A stretch of 64,000 nt of DNA. Origin: Chelativorans petroleitrophicus (GTDB taxonomy: Bacteria > Pseudomonadota > Alphaproteobacteria > Rhizobiales > Rhizobiaceae). A model generated the notes under the pieces. It saw only the letters and a list, made by a program, of their open reading frames with translations, was not told the DNA's origin and searched no databases. Numbering within the stretch: position 1 is the first letter of the stretch; each line of letters opens with the position of its first letter. Location of the stretch: positions 124,001 to 188,000 of the forward strand of contig NZ_JAODNV010000004.1 in the NCBI RefSeq assembly GCF_025398195.1. Direction: 5' to 3'. Below, piece after piece: positions 38,193-50,154 of this stretch. The translations under genes were made by a program, and so were the position numbers.

Positions 38193-38785
38193 CTCACCTC
38201 CGCCCGTCTGGAAAACAGCACCGCATGCTCTATCAGCGTGCTGCAGACCCTGGCCATGGCCTTGCGAAGCCGTTCCTCAACAAAATCGCCGTTCTCGTCG
38301 AAAGCTTCGGCGCCGCGCGGCACGGAGCATTGCGGCGTGATCACATGAGCCTGACAGTGAACCAGAACGCTGCGCAGATGGGTGATGGCGCGAACGCCTG
38401 CATACATGCCATCGGAGGAGGAGCACAGCCCGACCGGCTTGCCGGCGAAAGCCCGCATAGGTCGGCCCTGCGCATCTGCCTTGACGCGGCTCACCCAGTC
38501 GATGGTGTTCTTCAACAGCGGTGGCAGCGAGGAATTGTATTCGGGCGTTGCGATCAGCAGGCCGTCATGGGCGGCAATCATATGCGCGAGCTTGACAGCA
38601 TTTTCCGGCACGCCCTTCTCCCGCTCCAGGTCCTGGTTCATCAGGGGTAGGGGATAGTCGGCAAGCGAGATACGGGTCACTTCGGCCCCCTGCAGGACCA
38701 GTTCCTTCACGGCCGCATCGGCGGTCTTGCCGCTGAAGGCGCCTGTGCGGATCGATCCGGCAAAGACCAGAATTCGCGGAGTCAT
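38189..38785 (-). CDS. NADPH-dependent FMN reductase
   Basis: A 198-residue flavodoxin-fold reductase of the ChrR/azoreductase group. The N-terminal phosphate loop is [13 protein letters not shown], and the flavin ring contact is [20 protein letters not shown] lies six bases before the ATG at 38785. It is translationally coupled to pyrF. Likely roles are quinone or chromate reduction, but the substrate is not determined by sequence. Confidence 0.9.
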   Translation of the reverse strand: MTPRILVFAGSIRTGAFSGKTADAAVKELVLQGAEVTRISLADYPLPLMNQDLEREKGVPENAVKLAHMIAAHDGLLIATPEYNSSLPPLLKNTIDWVSRVKADAQGRPMRAFAGKPVGLCSSSDGMYAGVRAITHLRSVLVHCQAHVITPQCSVPRGAEAFDENGDFVEERLRKAMARVCSTLIEHAVLFSRRAEVR

Positions 38786-38888
38786 GAACAACCTCCGGGC
38801 TGTCCGCTCTATAAGAGATTCAGGCGGCGGCGCAACCTGCCACGAGTGGCGCCGGTGCCTCTCGATCCCACCGCTTCCGGTAGGCAGG

Positions 38889-39494
38889 TCAATGCTTCAC
38901 CCGGCGATAGATCCAAAGCTGGGTCGGCGGGATGTTGCGGAGAACGAAGTCGAAATGCTCTACCGTATAGTCGCCGCGCCCGGGGGGAATGGGCGATCTC
39001 GGGCCATAGGTGAGCTGGATCACCGGGCGGCCGGCCGGAATGCGCCCCAAAAGGCCGTTCAGATAGCGGATGCGCGCCTCCACGGGGAAATTGAGCAGCG
39101 GCACGCCGGAGATGACGCAATCGAAGAGAGGCGGAGCGTCGGGGCCGAGCGTGCGGTCAAGGTCGAAGGCGTCGCCCTCGATCACGTTGACGCGAGGGTG
39201 GTTGCGGCGCAGATGCTGGACGAAGTCGGACGAGTATTCAATGGCGTAGAGATTTTCCGGTTTCACACCCCGCGCCAGAATGGCGCGCGTGATCACGCCG
39301 GTGCCGGGGCCTGTCTCGAGCACCGGTAGGCCTGAGCTTGTGTCGATAACCGAGGCCATGCGGCGCGCGGTGGTGCTGCTCGTGGGGATGATGGAACCGA
39401 CGGCCTTCGGATGGTCGATCCAGCCCCGGAAAAAGCGCAGCTCTTCTCCAAAGCGATCCGCAATCGCCTTGCGAACACCCAAGCTCTTGCTCAT
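38889..39494 (-). CDS. pmtA: PmtA-type phospholipid N-methyltransferase
   Basis: A 201-residue SAM-dependent methyltransferase of the rhizobial PmtA group, which methylates phosphatidylethanolamine toward phosphatidylcholine. The SAM loop is VLETGPGTGVITRAIL. FFRGWIDHPKAVGSIIPTS upstream of it and VISGVPLLNFPVE after it match this family. It is a soluble protein that acts at the membrane surface. It lies directly behind dnaJ, a neighbourhood also seen in rhizobia. A ribosomal RNA dimethylase-like annotation is possible but less likely. Confidence 0.82.
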   Translation of the reverse strand: MSKSLGVRKAIADRFGEELRFFRGWIDHPKAVGSIIPTSSTTARRMASVIDTSSGLPVLETGPGTGVITRAILARGVKPENLYAIEYSSDFVQHLRRNHPRVNVIEGDAFDLDRTLGPDAPPLFDCVISGVPLLNFPVEARIRYLNGLLGRIPAGRPVIQLTYGPRSPIPPGRGDYTVEHFDFVLRNIPPTQLWIYRRVKH

Positions 39495-39526
39495 CGGCAG
39501 CCTCCAATCCCGTATCGAGCCGGGTC

Positions 39527-40663
39527 CTATACCCTTCGCTCACCGAAGGATTCGAAGAAATCCTTCATGCGCGAGAAGAAGCCCGTCGATTGGGGGCTGT
39601 TCTCATGGGAGGATATCCGCTCAAATTCCTCAAGCAGCTCCCGCTGCCGTCGCGTCAGGTTCTGCGGCGTCTCCACCGTTACCTGAATGTAAAGGTCGCC
39701 CACCTGCGGTTGCCTCAGCACGGGCATGCCCTTGCCGCGCAGGCGGAACTGGCGGCCGCTCTGGGTTCCCTCTGGAACCTTCACGCGCGTCTGCGTGCCG
39801 TCGAGCGTGGTGACCTCGAACGAGCCGCCGAGCGCCGCTGTGGTCATGGAAATGGGCACCTTGCAGTAAAGATCGGCGCCGTCGCGCTGGAAGAACTCGT
39901 GCGGCTTGATGGAAAGGAAGATGTAGAGATCGCCAGGCGGCCCGCCGCGAAGACCCGCCTCGCCCTCGCCGGCCAGCCGGATGCGCGTGCCATCCTCGAT
40001 GCCAGCGGGTATGTTGACCGAAAGAGTCCGCTCCTCCGTAACCCGGCCCTGGCCGGAGCATTTGGGACACGGATCCCTGATGATTTCGCCGCGGCCCTGG
40101 CACTGCGGGCAGGTGCGCTCGATAGAGAAGAAGCCCTGAGCGGCGCGCACTCGGCCCGCGCCGTGGCACATGGAGCATTGCGCCGGAGACGAGCCGGGCT
40201 TCGCGCCGGTACCGGAACACTCCTTGCATGTGGCGGAGGTGGGGACGTGGATCTGCGCCGTCTTGCCGGTGTAGGCCTCCTCCAGCGTGATCTCCATATT
40301 GTAGCGCAGATCGGCACCGCGGTCGCGGCCGCTGGAGCGGCGGGCGCGACCGCCCATGATGTCGCCAAAAATGTCCTCGAAGATGTCCGCAAAACCGCCG
40401 GGGCTGAAGCCCGCGTTGCGCCCGCCGCCCATGCCGCCATTCTCGAATGCCGCATGGCCATAGCGGTCATAGGCCGCGCGCTTCTGCGGGTCGCGCAGGC
40501 ATTCGTAGGCTTCGTTGATTTCCTTGAACTTTTGCTCGGCTTCCTTATCGCCCGGATTGCGATCCGGGTGATACTTCATGGCAAGCTTGCGGAATGCGCT
40601 CTTCAGTTCTTTTTCGTCGGCGTTTCTCGACACGCAGAGCGTCTCGTAAAAATCGGCCTTCAT
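39527..40663 (-). CDS. dnaJ: Chaperone DnaJ
   Basis: A 378-residue Hsp40. The J domain carries HPD at 32-34 (KYHPDRNPG), followed by a Gly/Phe region with [11 protein letters not shown]. Four zinc-binding repeats follow: [24 protein letters not shown] and CPKCSGQG. The C-terminal client domains complete the protein. It works with DnaK. Unusually for this group it is separated from dnaK by an acyltransferase gene, so it needs its own promoter; I could not identify one in the 116 bases upstream. Confidence 0.98.
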   Translation of the reverse strand: MKADFYETLCVSRNADEKELKSAFRKLAMKYHPDRNPGDKEAEQKFKEINEAYECLRDPQKRAAYDRYGHAAFENGGMGGGRNAGFSPGGFADIFEDIFGDIMGGRARRSSGRDRGADLRYNMEITLEEAYTGKTAQIHVPTSATCKECSGTGAKPGSSPAQCSMCHGAGRVRAAQGFFSIERTCPQCQGRGEIIRDPCPKCSGQGRVTEERTLSVNIPAGIEDGTRIRLAGEGEAGLRGGPPGDLYIFLSIKPHEFFQRDGADLYCKVPISMTTAALGGSFEVTTLDGTQTRVKVPEGTQSGRQFRLRGKGMPVLRQPQVGDLYIQVTVETPQNLTRRQRELLEEFERISSHENSPQSTGFFSRMKDFFESFGERRV

Positions 40664-40779
40664 CTATCAGAGATCCCGCATAACTTTCCGAACAGTGTCC
40701 CCAAAACCGTGCCAGCTATTTAGGTGCTCGCAGGAGCGAATGCCATAGTTTTCCGGTTTTTACCAGCGGGAGATGGGGG

Positions 40780-41877
40780 TCAGCCCGATGCAGGCGCCGT
40801 CTGCGCCGGCCCCCGCCTGAGCGCCAGCGCATTGGACAGGGCGTGGGCGACCGGGGTTTCGAAGAAGCGGAAGGAAGCGATCGCGAGAAAGACCGTCGCC
40901 ACCATGACAAGGCCGGCATAGGCGAAGAAAAGCGCGCTGGAAGGCGCGTGAGTGAACTTGTTCCAAAGGAAGGTAATAAACAGGTTCTCCGTTACCGGAT
41001 GCCAGAGATAAATTCCAAAGGAGACCACGGCCGCCGGCCTCAGGAAGGCGGGGTAGGAAAAGCGCTCCAGATCCGTCGTTTCGGCGAGACCGGCAAGGAA
41101 GACCGCAAGTGCGAGCACGGTAATCGAAAGATAGATATTAACGTCCACCGCCATGAGCGCGCAGGATGCGAACAGCACCGCCCAGGCGGGCCAGCGCTGG
41201 CCTATGCGCCAGGGGCAGCGCGCCACCAGCACCGAAATCAGCGCGCCAAGCACGAAATCCGCAAAGACCCGGTAGGCGCCCCAGCTGTCGGCGAAGACCC
41301 AGCTTTTGACCGGCATCAGGCCGCTCAGGATCATGGCCTCCAGCGCGGCGTAGGAAAGAAGAAGTAGGACTGCCAGCCCCGCAACGCCCGCGCGCCGGTG
41401 GGCGAGGATGACCACCGGCAGGGCCAGGTACGCGAACCACTCCCCGGACAGCGACCAGGAAACGAAGTTGAAGGACAGCGGTCCGTCGAAGCCCCAGGCC
41501 TGAATCAGGAGGAGATTGGGGATGAGCATGTCCCAACGGTAGAGTTCCGCGTTGCCGCCCGTGCGCGACAGGCCGAAGGAGACCGCAAGGCCTACGGCAA
41601 CGAAGTAGGAAAGCGTTGCTAGGTGCAGCGGATAAAGCCGTACGAGCCGCCTTGCGAGATACCGCAGGTAGCTCGGCAGGTCGCGCACCTCCGCGCCGTA
41701 GCGCACGAAGATCAGATAGCCCGAGATGATGAAGAAGAGATCGAGCAGCGGACGCAGGGATTCGAGCGCGTCCTTCACCCAGAGGCTTTCCGCCGGGGCG
41801 GCATGCGCGAAATGATAGAACATGATGAGAAGCGCGGCGAGAAACCGCCAGACCTCGAACAGCCGGTAGCGGATCAT
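40780..41877 (-). CDS. Membrane acyltransferase (OafA/YrhL family)
   Basis: A 365-residue integral membrane O-acyltransferase of the acyltransferase-3 family, with about ten membrane segments. It starts with FEVWRFLAALLIMFYHFAH, in which the histidine is the conserved catalytic residue; PLLDLFFIISGYLIF is the next family motif. Such enzymes acetylate or succinylate surface polysaccharides. The ATG at 41877 lies just after the dnaK terminator. The longer frame to 42027 runs back through that terminator into dnaK and is rejected. The gene is inserted between dnaK and dnaJ. Confidence 0.88.
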   Translation of the reverse strand: MIRYRLFEVWRFLAALLIMFYHFAHAAPAESLWVKDALESLRPLLDLFFIISGYLIFVRYGAEVRDLPSYLRYLARRLVRLYPLHLATLSYFVAVGLAVSFGLSRTGGNAELYRWDMLIPNLLLIQAWGFDGPLSFNFVSWSLSGEWFAYLALPVVILAHRRAGVAGLAVLLLLSYAALEAMILSGLMPVKSWVFADSWGAYRVFADFVLGALISVLVARCPWRIGQRWPAWAVLFASCALMAVDVNIYLSITVLALAVFLAGLAETTDLERFSYPAFLRPAAVVSFGIYLWHPVTENLFITFLWNKFTHAPSSALFFAYAGLVMVATVFLAIASFRFFETPVAHALSNALALRRGPAQTAPASG

Positions 41878-41918
41878 TGCCCCCTTCAGCCCCAGATACG
41901 CTCGGTCCACAAGGCCAC

Positions 41919-41945
41919 AAAAAAGCCCGGGCTTGAAGCCCGGGC
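41919..41945 (-). terminator. Rho-independent terminator of dnaK
   Basis: A perfect 9-bp stem (GCCCGGGCT, 41925-41933, with AGCCCGGGC, 41937-41945) is followed on the minus strand by TTTTTT (41924-41919). It is 36 bases after the dnaK stop and uncouples dnaK from the acyltransferase and dnaJ. Confidence 0.92.
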
Positions 41946-41980
41946 CTGCGAGATTTTGATGACTGGGTAAACGGCGGCTG

Positions 41981-43900
<1,920 letters not shown>

Positions 43901-44020
43901 TTATTCTTCTCCGCTAAGCAGACTGTCAGGACCCATTCCGGCGTTCCAGGCAACAGCCCCTGTTCACAAGGAAATACCGCGATGCGCTTCTTCGGTGAAA
44001 CGCCGATGCGCGACTTGCGG

Positions 44021-44052
44021 CGTATATAAGAACCGCAATTTTTTCCTGCAAG
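44021..44052 (-). promoter_or_regulatory. RpoH (sigma-32) promoter of dnaK
   Basis: On the minus strand CTTG (44052-44049), exactly 18 bases, then CTTATATACG (44030-44021). This fits the alphaproteobacterial heat-shock consensus CTTG-N17/18-CYTATNTNNG at every specified position. It lies about 120 bases before the dnaK ATG. Confidence 0.85.
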
Positions 44053-44144
44053 GCGGCAAATCCCTCACCCTCGCGCCGGCGCCCGGCGAAAACTGCCTGT
44101 CCTTTACCGTTTTGCGTAAGCGGTTAGGCGACCGGTAATGCGCG

Positions 44145-45131
44145 CTAGACGGGTTCCCAGCCCTCGCGGGCGGCGGCGCGATAGATGGCGTCAATCACCT
44201 TCTGGTTCTTCACCGAGTCCTCCAGCGTGAAGACCTGCGCCTTCTCGCCGCGGACCGCCCGCACGAAGGCTTCCGCCTGCCTGCGGTACTGGCGCACATC
44301 GCCATAGCGGAAAGCGGTGGATTCGGAATGGTCCGCATTGTGGAGAATGAGACGGTCATCGCCATAGCCGCGGGAGTTGAACGGCGTCTCCACTTCGATG
44401 AAGCCCTTCTCGCCGTGAAAGATCATTGTCTGGCGCGCGGCCATCTGCGTTGAGACGTAGAAGCTCAGCTCGAAATCCCCGAAATCCGCCTTGGCGCTCG
44501 CGTAAATATCGGTGCCGAATTTCGGATCGCGCTCGACCACCGCCTGCACGCGCAGGGGCTCCTTGCCGGTCACGAAGCGCGTGGTGACGGTGGGGTAGAC
44601 GCCGATGTCGGGCAGTGCGCCGCCGCCGAGCTCTGGCCGGTTGCGCATGTTGTTGGGATCGACATTGTAGTAGGAGAACGCGCCCTGCACGTGCCGCAGC
44701 CGGCCGATGGCGCCGTTGCGGACGAGTTCTCGCGCCTTCAGCCACTGCGGATGGTAGGTGACCATATAGGCTTCGGAGACCAGCACCCCGTTGCGGTCGC
44801 GTGCCTCGATGACCTGCTGGATATCATCCGCCCTGAGCGCGAGCGGCTTTTCCACGAGCACGTGCTTGCCCGCATCCGCGGCCTTCACCGCCCATCCCAC
44901 ATGCTGCGAGGTGGGCAGCGGGATGTAGACGCCGTCCACTTCTGGTGAAGCCAGCAGCGCCTCATAGGAAGAGAAGACGTGCGGAATGGCGAAACGCTCC
45001 GCAAGCGCTCGTCCCCGCGCCTCGTCGCGGCTGGCGATGGCCGTCACCACGCCATTTTCCGAATCCATGAGCTGCGGGATCACCTGCTCGCGGGCGATCT
45101 TGGCGGTGGACAGAATACCCCAGCGGAACAT
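44145..45131 (-). CDS. Gfo/Idh/MocA-family oxidoreductase
   Basis: A 328-residue NAD(P)-dependent sugar or cyclitol dehydrogenase. The N-terminal Rossmann fold begins [20 protein letters not shown], and the conserved EKPLAL carries the lysine contacting substrate and cofactor. The C-terminal beta sheet domain follows. The substrate is not predictable; no transporter or other sugar gene flanks it on this strand. It lies 90 bases downstream of the HAD phosphatase gene on the same strand. Confidence 0.93.
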   Translation of the reverse strand: MFRWGILSTAKIAREQVIPQLMDSENGVVTAIASRDEARGRALAERFAIPHVFSSYEALLASPEVDGVYIPLPTSQHVGWAVKAADAGKHVLVEKPLALRADDIQQVIEARDRNGVLVSEAYMVTYHPQWLKARELVRNGAIGRLRHVQGAFSYYNVDPNNMRNRPELGGGALPDIGVYPTVTTRFVTGKEPLRVQAVVERDPKFGTDIYASAKADFGDFELSFYVSTQMAARQTMIFHGEKGFIEVETPFNSRGYGDDRLILHNADHSESTAFRYGDVRQYRRQAEAFVRAVRGEKAQVFTLEDSVKNQKVIDAIYRAAAREGWEPV

Positions 45132-45221
45132 GGCTTCCTCCTCGATTCAGGTCCGCCATTCATATCCGCACGTCGACGGGGTGTGAATAGCAGGCTCCCG
45201 CGAAGGCCGCTTGCGTGCCGG

Positions 45222-45923
45222 TCAGGCGTTTTCGATTTCCTCGATTAAGCTCTGCAGTTCGCCCAGGTGCGGCAGTTCGCGGTAGCGCAGCTCGCCTTCC
45301 GGCGGATCATCATGCTCGAACGTCCAGGTGAGTTCATGGGGAACGAAGACGCCCCAGCTTCCCGCGCGGATCGCCGGGATGACGTCCGATTTCAGCGAAT
45401 TGCCCACCATCATGGAGCGTTCGGGGCCGTCGCCATGACGGCGGAAGATGCGGGCATACGTCTCGACCGTCTTGGTGCTGACGATCTCGACGCCGTCAAA
45501 GAAGCCGCCCAGACCCGATTGGGCGAGCTTGCGCTCCTGGTCGAAGAGATCACCCTTGGTGACGAGCACAAGCCGGTAGCGCCCTGCGAGCGCCTCGAGG
45601 GTGTCGGCCACATGTGGCAAGGGTTCGATCGGATGCCGCATGAGGTCGCGGCCGATCTCCATGATCCGGCCCAGGACCTCGCCTGGAACCCGGCCCTCCG
45701 TCACCTCGACTGCTGTTTCCATCATCGAGAGCACGAAGCTCTTAATGCCGAAGCCGTAGAATTCGAGATTGCGCATCGCCGTCTGAAGCAGGCGCTCCGA
45801 CAGATGCTGCGTGTCGGCATGATCTGCTAGAAGTGCGGCGAAGCGCTCTTCTGTCAGGCGGAAGTACCGCTCATTTTGCCAAAGGGTGTCGTCTGCGTCG
45901 AAGCCGATGGTGGTAAGCCGCAT
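45222..45923 (-). CDS. HAD-superfamily phosphatase
   Basis: A 233-residue haloacid-dehalogenase-type hydrolase. Motif I is GFDADDTLWQNE, motif II is LVTKGD, and motif IV is MVGNSLKSDVIPA. An alpha-helical cap of type C1 follows motif I. Such proteins dephosphorylate nucleotides or sugar phosphates; the C1 cap suggests a small-molecule substrate, but nothing in the sequence names it. No signal peptide. Confidence 0.9.
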   Translation of the reverse strand: MRLTTIGFDADDTLWQNERYFRLTEERFAALLADHADTQHLSERLLQTAMRNLEFYGFGIKSFVLSMMETAVEVTEGRVPGEVLGRIMEIGRDLMRHPIEPLPHVADTLEALAGRYRLVLVTKGDLFDQERKLAQSGLGGFFDGVEIVSTKTVETYARIFRRHGDGPERSMMVGNSLKSDVIPAIRAGSWGVFVPHELTWTFEHDDPPEGELRYRELPHLGELQSLIEEIENA

Positions 45924-46046
45924 GAAGAAGGCAAATACCGGCGAAAGTCGGCCAAGTCCACCGTTGGAGAGCGTGCGCGGTCACCCATAGGCGGCATCCC
46001 TGCAAGGGTGTTCGCGACCGCCACACGGGCGCCACGCCCGAACGGG

Positions 46047-46445
46047 CTAGGGGGCCGGATGTTCGGCGGCGAGTTCCTCGATGATGGGGCAGTCGGGGCG
46101 GTGATCTCCCTGACAGCTTGCGACCAGGCGGACCAGCGTGTCGTGCAGGCTCATCAGCTCGGCGATCTTGCGGTTCACCTCCCTCAGCTTCGCCTCGGCA
46201 ATCGCCTTCACGTCGGCGCTTTCGCGCGAGGCATCGCCATAGAGCGACAGAAGCTGGCGGCACTGTTCCACGGTGAAGCCCAAGCTACGCGCACGCTGCA
46301 GGAAGCGCAGCCGATGGACATCCTCGGCCGAATAGTCCCGGTAGCCATTTTCCGCCCGTTCGGGCTTCAACAGGCCGATTTCCTCATAGTAGCGGATGGT
46401 CTTGGCCGGCAGGCCAGACGCCCGCGCGACGGCTCCAATATTCAT
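46047..46445 (-). CDS. cueR: Copper-responsive MerR-family regulator CueR
   Basis: A 132-residue MerR-type activator. The winged helix starts MNIGAVARASGLPAKTIRYYE. The metal site is Cys111 and Cys119 in CQGDHRPDC, a C-x7-C spacing characteristic of Cu(I)/Ag(I)/Au(I) sensors. Residues upstream of the ATG at 46445 in the open frame are not conserved. It lies 60 bases downstream of copA and presumably activates the dyad-containing promoter at 49049-49079, which would also raise its own transcription. Confidence 0.92.
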   Translation of the reverse strand: MNIGAVARASGLPAKTIRYYEEIGLLKPERAENGYRDYSAEDVHRLRFLQRARSLGFTVEQCRQLLSLYGDASRESADVKAIAEAKLREVNRKIAELMSLHDTLVRLVASCQGDHRPDCPIIEELAAEHPAP

Positions 46446-46505
46446 GGCCGAACCTCGTGCAACATTCGCCCGATAGGTGGTCGCTTCCGCACGGCCACGC
46501 AAGCC

Positions 46506-49025
46506 TCACTTCAAGGGAAGGCTACGCAGCCGCAGGGCGTTGGCAATCACCGAGACCGAGGACAGGCTCATGGCCGCCGCCGCGATCATGGGTGACAGAA
46601 GCGTGCCGAAAACCGGATAGAGCACGCCCGCGGCGATCGGGACGCCGAGCGAATTGTATACGAAGGCTAGGAACAGATTCTGCCTGATGTTGCGGATGGT
46701 CGCCCGCGCCAGAAGCCTTGCCCGCACGATCCCGGCGAGGTCTCCCTTCACCAGCGTGATGCCCGCGCTTTCCACCGCCACATCCGCGCCCGTGCCCATG
46801 GCGATACCGACATCGGCGGCGGCAAGGGCGGGGGCGTCGTTGACCCCGTCCCCGGCCATGGCCACGCGGGCGCCCTTGGCATGCAACTCGTCGATGAGCT
46901 TCTTCTTGTCTTCGGGCAGCATGTCGGCGCGCACTTCATCGATGCTCAGAACACGCGCGACGGCATTTGCCGTGCGGGCATTGTCGCCCGTCGCCATCAC
47001 GATGCGGAGACCGGCCTGGTGGAGAGCGCGGATTGCGTCGGCGCTCGTCGCCTTCACCGGGTCTGCGACGGCGACCATTCCCGCGAGCCGGCCGTCAACG
47101 ACCACGAACATCACCGTTTTGCCCTCATCGCGCAGCACGCCGGCGCGGGTCTCCAGCGCCCCGCTTTCCACCACGAGATCGCGCATCATCGCGCTGTTGC
47201 CGAGCGCCACCGAGCGGCCGGAGACTGTGCCGGTGACACCCTTGCCCGTCACCGCCTCGAAATTGGCCGCGTCGGAAAGCGGCACAGAGCGCTCCTGAGC
47301 GCCGGCGACGATGGCTTCGGCAAGCGGATGCTCCGAGCCCCGTTCGAGGCTCGCCGCCAGGGTGAGCAGTTCGCCTTCGCCGAAACCGTCCGCAGCGATG
47401 ACATCGGTGAGGCGCGGCTTGCCCTCTGTCAGCGTGCCGGTCTTGTCGACGATCAGCGTATCGACGCTGGCGAATCGCTCAAGAGCCTCAGCATCCCTGA
47501 TGAGCACGCCCATCTGCGCGCCCCGGCCCGTCGCCGTCATGATCGACATAGGCGTGGCAAGGCCGAGAGCGCAGGGACAGGCGATGATGAGCACCGAGAC
47601 AGCCGAGACAATGGCGAAAGCCATGCTCGGCGCCGGACCGAAGATGGCCCAGACAATGAAGGCCAGGATGGCGACGGCCACGACGCTCGGCACGAAATAG
47701 GATGAGACCCGATCGGCCATGCCCTGAATGGGCGCGCGGGAGCGCTGCGCCTTGGCCACCATCTCCACGATCTGCGAAAGCATGGTCTCGCGACCGACCT
47801 TTTCAGCGCGCATGACAAGCGTGCCGTTCTTGTTGATCGTTCCGCCGGTCAGCCGGTCGCCCCCGGTCTTTTCGACGGGGACGGGCTCGCCGGTAATCAT
47901 CGATTCGTCCACGGACGAGCGGCCTTCGACCACGACGCCGTCCACCGGCACGCTGTCGCCCGGCCGCACGCGCAAGAGGTCGCCCGCCTGCACCTCATCG
48001 AGCGGTATGTCGGCTTCCGTTCCATCGTCAGCGAGCCGCCGCGCCGTCTTGGGCGCAAGGTCGAGCAGGGCGCGGATCGCCGAGCCGGTGCGCTCCCGCG
48101 CGCGCAGCTCCAGCACCTGGCCCACGAAGACCAGCCCCACGATCACGGCCGCCGCCTCGAAATAGACGGGCACCGCGCCATGCGCTGCGCGGAACTGCTC
48201 CGGGAAGATGTTGGGAAAAAGCGTGGCCGCGAGGCTGTAGCCATAGGCGGTGCCCACGCCCATGGCGATCAGCGTCCACATGTTCGGGCTGCGGTTGACG
48301 ATGGAATCGTAGCCCCGCCGGAAAAAGGGAGCAGCCGCCCATAGGACCACCGGCGTGGTAAGCACGAGTTCGGCCCACGCGGCGGCGCGTTCGCCCATCC
48401 ATTCGCGGATGGGCAGGCCAAGCATTGGCCCCATCGCGATCACCAGAAGAGGGATAGAGAACAAGGCGCTCACCCAAAGCCGCCGCGTGAAGTCCACCAG
48501 TTCGGGATTAGGGCCTTCCTCTCCTGTCGGCACGCCCATGGGCTCGAGAGCCATGCCGCAGATCGGGCAAGCGCCGGGCGCATCCCGCACGATCTCGGGA
48601 TGCATGGGGCAGGTGTATTGCGTGCCCTTGGGCATGGGCTCGGCGGCCGGCCGCGGTTCGAGATGTCGTTCCGGGTAGTCCTCGAATTTCTTCTGACAGC
48701 CCGCCGAGCAGAAATAGTGACCGATGCCTTCATGGCGCGTGAAATACCGTGCCGTGGCGCGGTCCACCTTCATGCCGCAGACGGGATCGGTCGCCTCCAG
48801 ATACGCTTCGGGATTTTGCATGAACTTGTCGCGGCAGCCCTGGCAGCAGAAGTGGTAGGTGTGGCCCTGATAGGTTGCCTTGGGTTTTCCGGCCTCTGGG
48901 TCCACAAGTATGCCGCAGACCGGATCGCGGGTCACACCCGCTTCCGCGCCAGGCGCGGCATGGCTGTGCGGCGCCGCGGGGAAATGGGCATGATCGTGGT
49001 CGTGGTTCGCGTGCGCGTCTTTCAT
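46506..49025 (-). CDS. copA: Copper-exporting P-type ATPase
   Basis: An 839-residue P1B-type ATPase. The N-terminus has a His-rich leader ([12 protein letters not shown]), two YHS domains (about 33-121, with DPVCGILV and DPVCGMKV) and a heavy-metal-binding domain (about 131-160, CPMHPEI with [10 protein letters not shown]), in place of the common HMA domains. The membrane CPC motif is in [13 protein letters not shown], the phosphorylated Asp in [11 protein letters not shown], and the hinge in [12 protein letters not shown]. The CPC motif and the adjacent cueR point to Cu(I) efflux. The ATG at 49025 is chosen because the longer frame would run into the promoter dyad. Confidence 0.94.
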   Translation of the reverse strand: MKDAHANHDHDHAHFPAAPHSHAAPGAEAGVTRDPVCGILVDPEAGKPKATYQGHTYHFCCQGCRDKFMQNPEAYLEATDPVCGMKVDRATARYFTRHEGIGHYFCSAGCQKKFEDYPERHLEPRPAAEPMPKGTQYTCPMHPEIVRDAPGACPICGMALEPMGVPTGEEGPNPELVDFTRRLWVSALFSIPLLVIAMGPMLGLPIREWMGERAAAWAELVLTTPVVLWAAAPFFRRGYDSIVNRSPNMWTLIAMGVGTAYGYSLAATLFPNIFPEQFRAAHGAVPVYFEAAAVIVGLVFVGQVLELRARERTGSAIRALLDLAPKTARRLADDGTEADIPLDEVQAGDLLRVRPGDSVPVDGVVVEGRSSVDESMITGEPVPVEKTGGDRLTGGTINKNGTLVMRAEKVGRETMLSQIVEMVAKAQRSRAPIQGMADRVSSYFVPSVVAVAILAFIVWAIFGPAPSMAFAIVSAVSVLIIACPCALGLATPMSIMTATGRGAQMGVLIRDAEALERFASVDTLIVDKTGTLTEGKPRLTDVIAADGFGEGELLTLAASLERGSEHPLAEAIVAGAQERSVPLSDAANFEAVTGKGVTGTVSGRSVALGNSAMMRDLVVESGALETRAGVLRDEGKTVMFVVVDGRLAGMVAVADPVKATSADAIRALHQAGLRIVMATGDNARTANAVARVLSIDEVRADMLPEDKKKLIDELHAKGARVAMAGDGVNDAPALAAADVGIAMGTGADVAVESAGITLVKGDLAGIVRARLLARATIRNIRQNLFLAFVYNSLGVPIAAGVLYPVFGTLLSPMIAAAAMSLSSVSVIANALRLRSLPLK

Positions 49026-49048
49026 GGGCGTGCTCCTTAACGCCCGCC

Positions 49049-49079
49049 CCTGTAATCCTTCCAGTAACTGGAAGGTCAA
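49049..49079 (-). promoter_or_regulatory. CueR-type promoter/operator of copA
   Basis: On the minus strand TTGACC (49079-49074) is followed after 19 bases by TACAGG (49054-49049), the overlong spacer typical of MerR-activated promoters. The spacer holds the perfect dyad CCTTCCAG-TTA-CTGGAAGG (49075-49057), matching the known CueR operator pattern (CCTTCC..GGAAGG). Confidence 0.9.
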
Positions 49080-49155
49080 GTGCGAAGTGCTTCCCGCCTG
49101 TTCATCAATGGTCTTGCCGCCATTCCGTTGCCCCGCGGGTGGCGTATAAGCGGTT

Positions 49156-50154
49156 TCAGGCGCCTTTCTGCCGCAGGCGGTTCCAGAGGATGGGCAGTGC
49201 GATCACCGTGATGAGGAGCAGGCCGGTAAAGATCGACATGACGATGCCCGGCACGTTGAGAAGGCCAAGCCCGAAGGTGACCAGCCCCATGATGATGGCG
49301 GCAAGGACGACGCCGGGAATGCTGCCCGCGCCGCCCAGAATGGACACGCCGCCTAGAACCACCATGGTCACCACCTCCAGCTCCCAGCCGAAGGCGATGG
49401 AGGGGCGTGTGGAGGCAAGCCGGGAAGTAAGGCAGATCGAGGCGATGCCCGACATGAGCCCCGTCAGGCAGAAGAGGATGAATTTCACGCGCTCCACCGG
49501 CACGCCCGAGAATGTTGCGGCGACGGGGTTGTTGCCGATCGCATAGATGGTGCGGCCGAAGCTCGTCCTGTGGAGCAGCACGCCGAAGACGAAGGCGGCA
49601 ACGATGAACAGCACAAGTTCGAAGGAAATCACCCACCAGACATAGCCCTGGCCGAAGAAGGCGAAGCCTGCCGGATAGCCCTTATAGGCCTGGTCGCCGA
49701 GGATGATGTAGGAGATGCCGCGAAAGAGACTCATCGTGCCGATGGTGACCACGATGGAGGGCAGACCGAGCCGCGTGACCAGGGCACCGTTGAAGATGCC
49801 GCAGGCAAGACCGGTGCCTATGGCGATCAGCACAAGAACCGGCGTGTCTGCGCCCGCCTGCACGGCCATGCCCATCATGGTGGAGGAAAGGGCGATGATG
49901 GCCGCGACGGAAAGATCGATTTCGCCGGCGACGATGAGCAGCGCCATGGCGAGCGCGATCAGCCCCTTTTCCGTGAAGTTGAAGGTGAGGTCCGAAAGTG
50001 ACCAGACGTTCAGGAAATAGGGCGAGGCTAGACTGTTGGCGATGAAGATGGCGACAGCCACCACGATCAGAAGCGTCTCCCAGCTGAACAGCGCCATGCG
50101 CCAAGGGTTTTCCAGCCGGTCGGGAATGTGGGGGCGGGTGGAAGCGACTGTCAT
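49156..50154 (-). CDS. rhaQ: L-rhamnose ABC transporter permease RhaQ
   Basis: A 332-residue inner-membrane permease of the ribose/xylose-type ABC family (BPD_transp_2) with about ten membrane segments. [23 protein letters not shown] is the conserved region before the EAA-like loop; only its character is used here. It overlaps rhaP by four bases (ATGA). In the R. leguminosarum rhamnose locus rhaU and rhaK follow this gene; here the next gene is copA and neither is present. Confidence 0.88.
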   Translation of the reverse strand: MTVASTRPHIPDRLENPWRMALFSWETLLIVVAVAIFIANSLASPYFLNVWSLSDLTFNFTEKGLIALAMALLIVAGEIDLSVAAIIALSSTMMGMAVQAGADTPVLVLIAIGTGLACGIFNGALVTRLGLPSIVVTIGTMSLFRGISYIILGDQAYKGYPAGFAFFGQGYVWWVISFELVLFIVAAFVFGVLLHRTSFGRTIYAIGNNPVAATFSGVPVERVKFILFCLTGLMSGIASICLTSRLASTRPSIAFGWELEVVTMVVLGGVSILGGAGSIPGVVLAAIIMGLVTFGLGLLNVPGIVMSIFTGLLLITVIALPILWNRLRQKGA

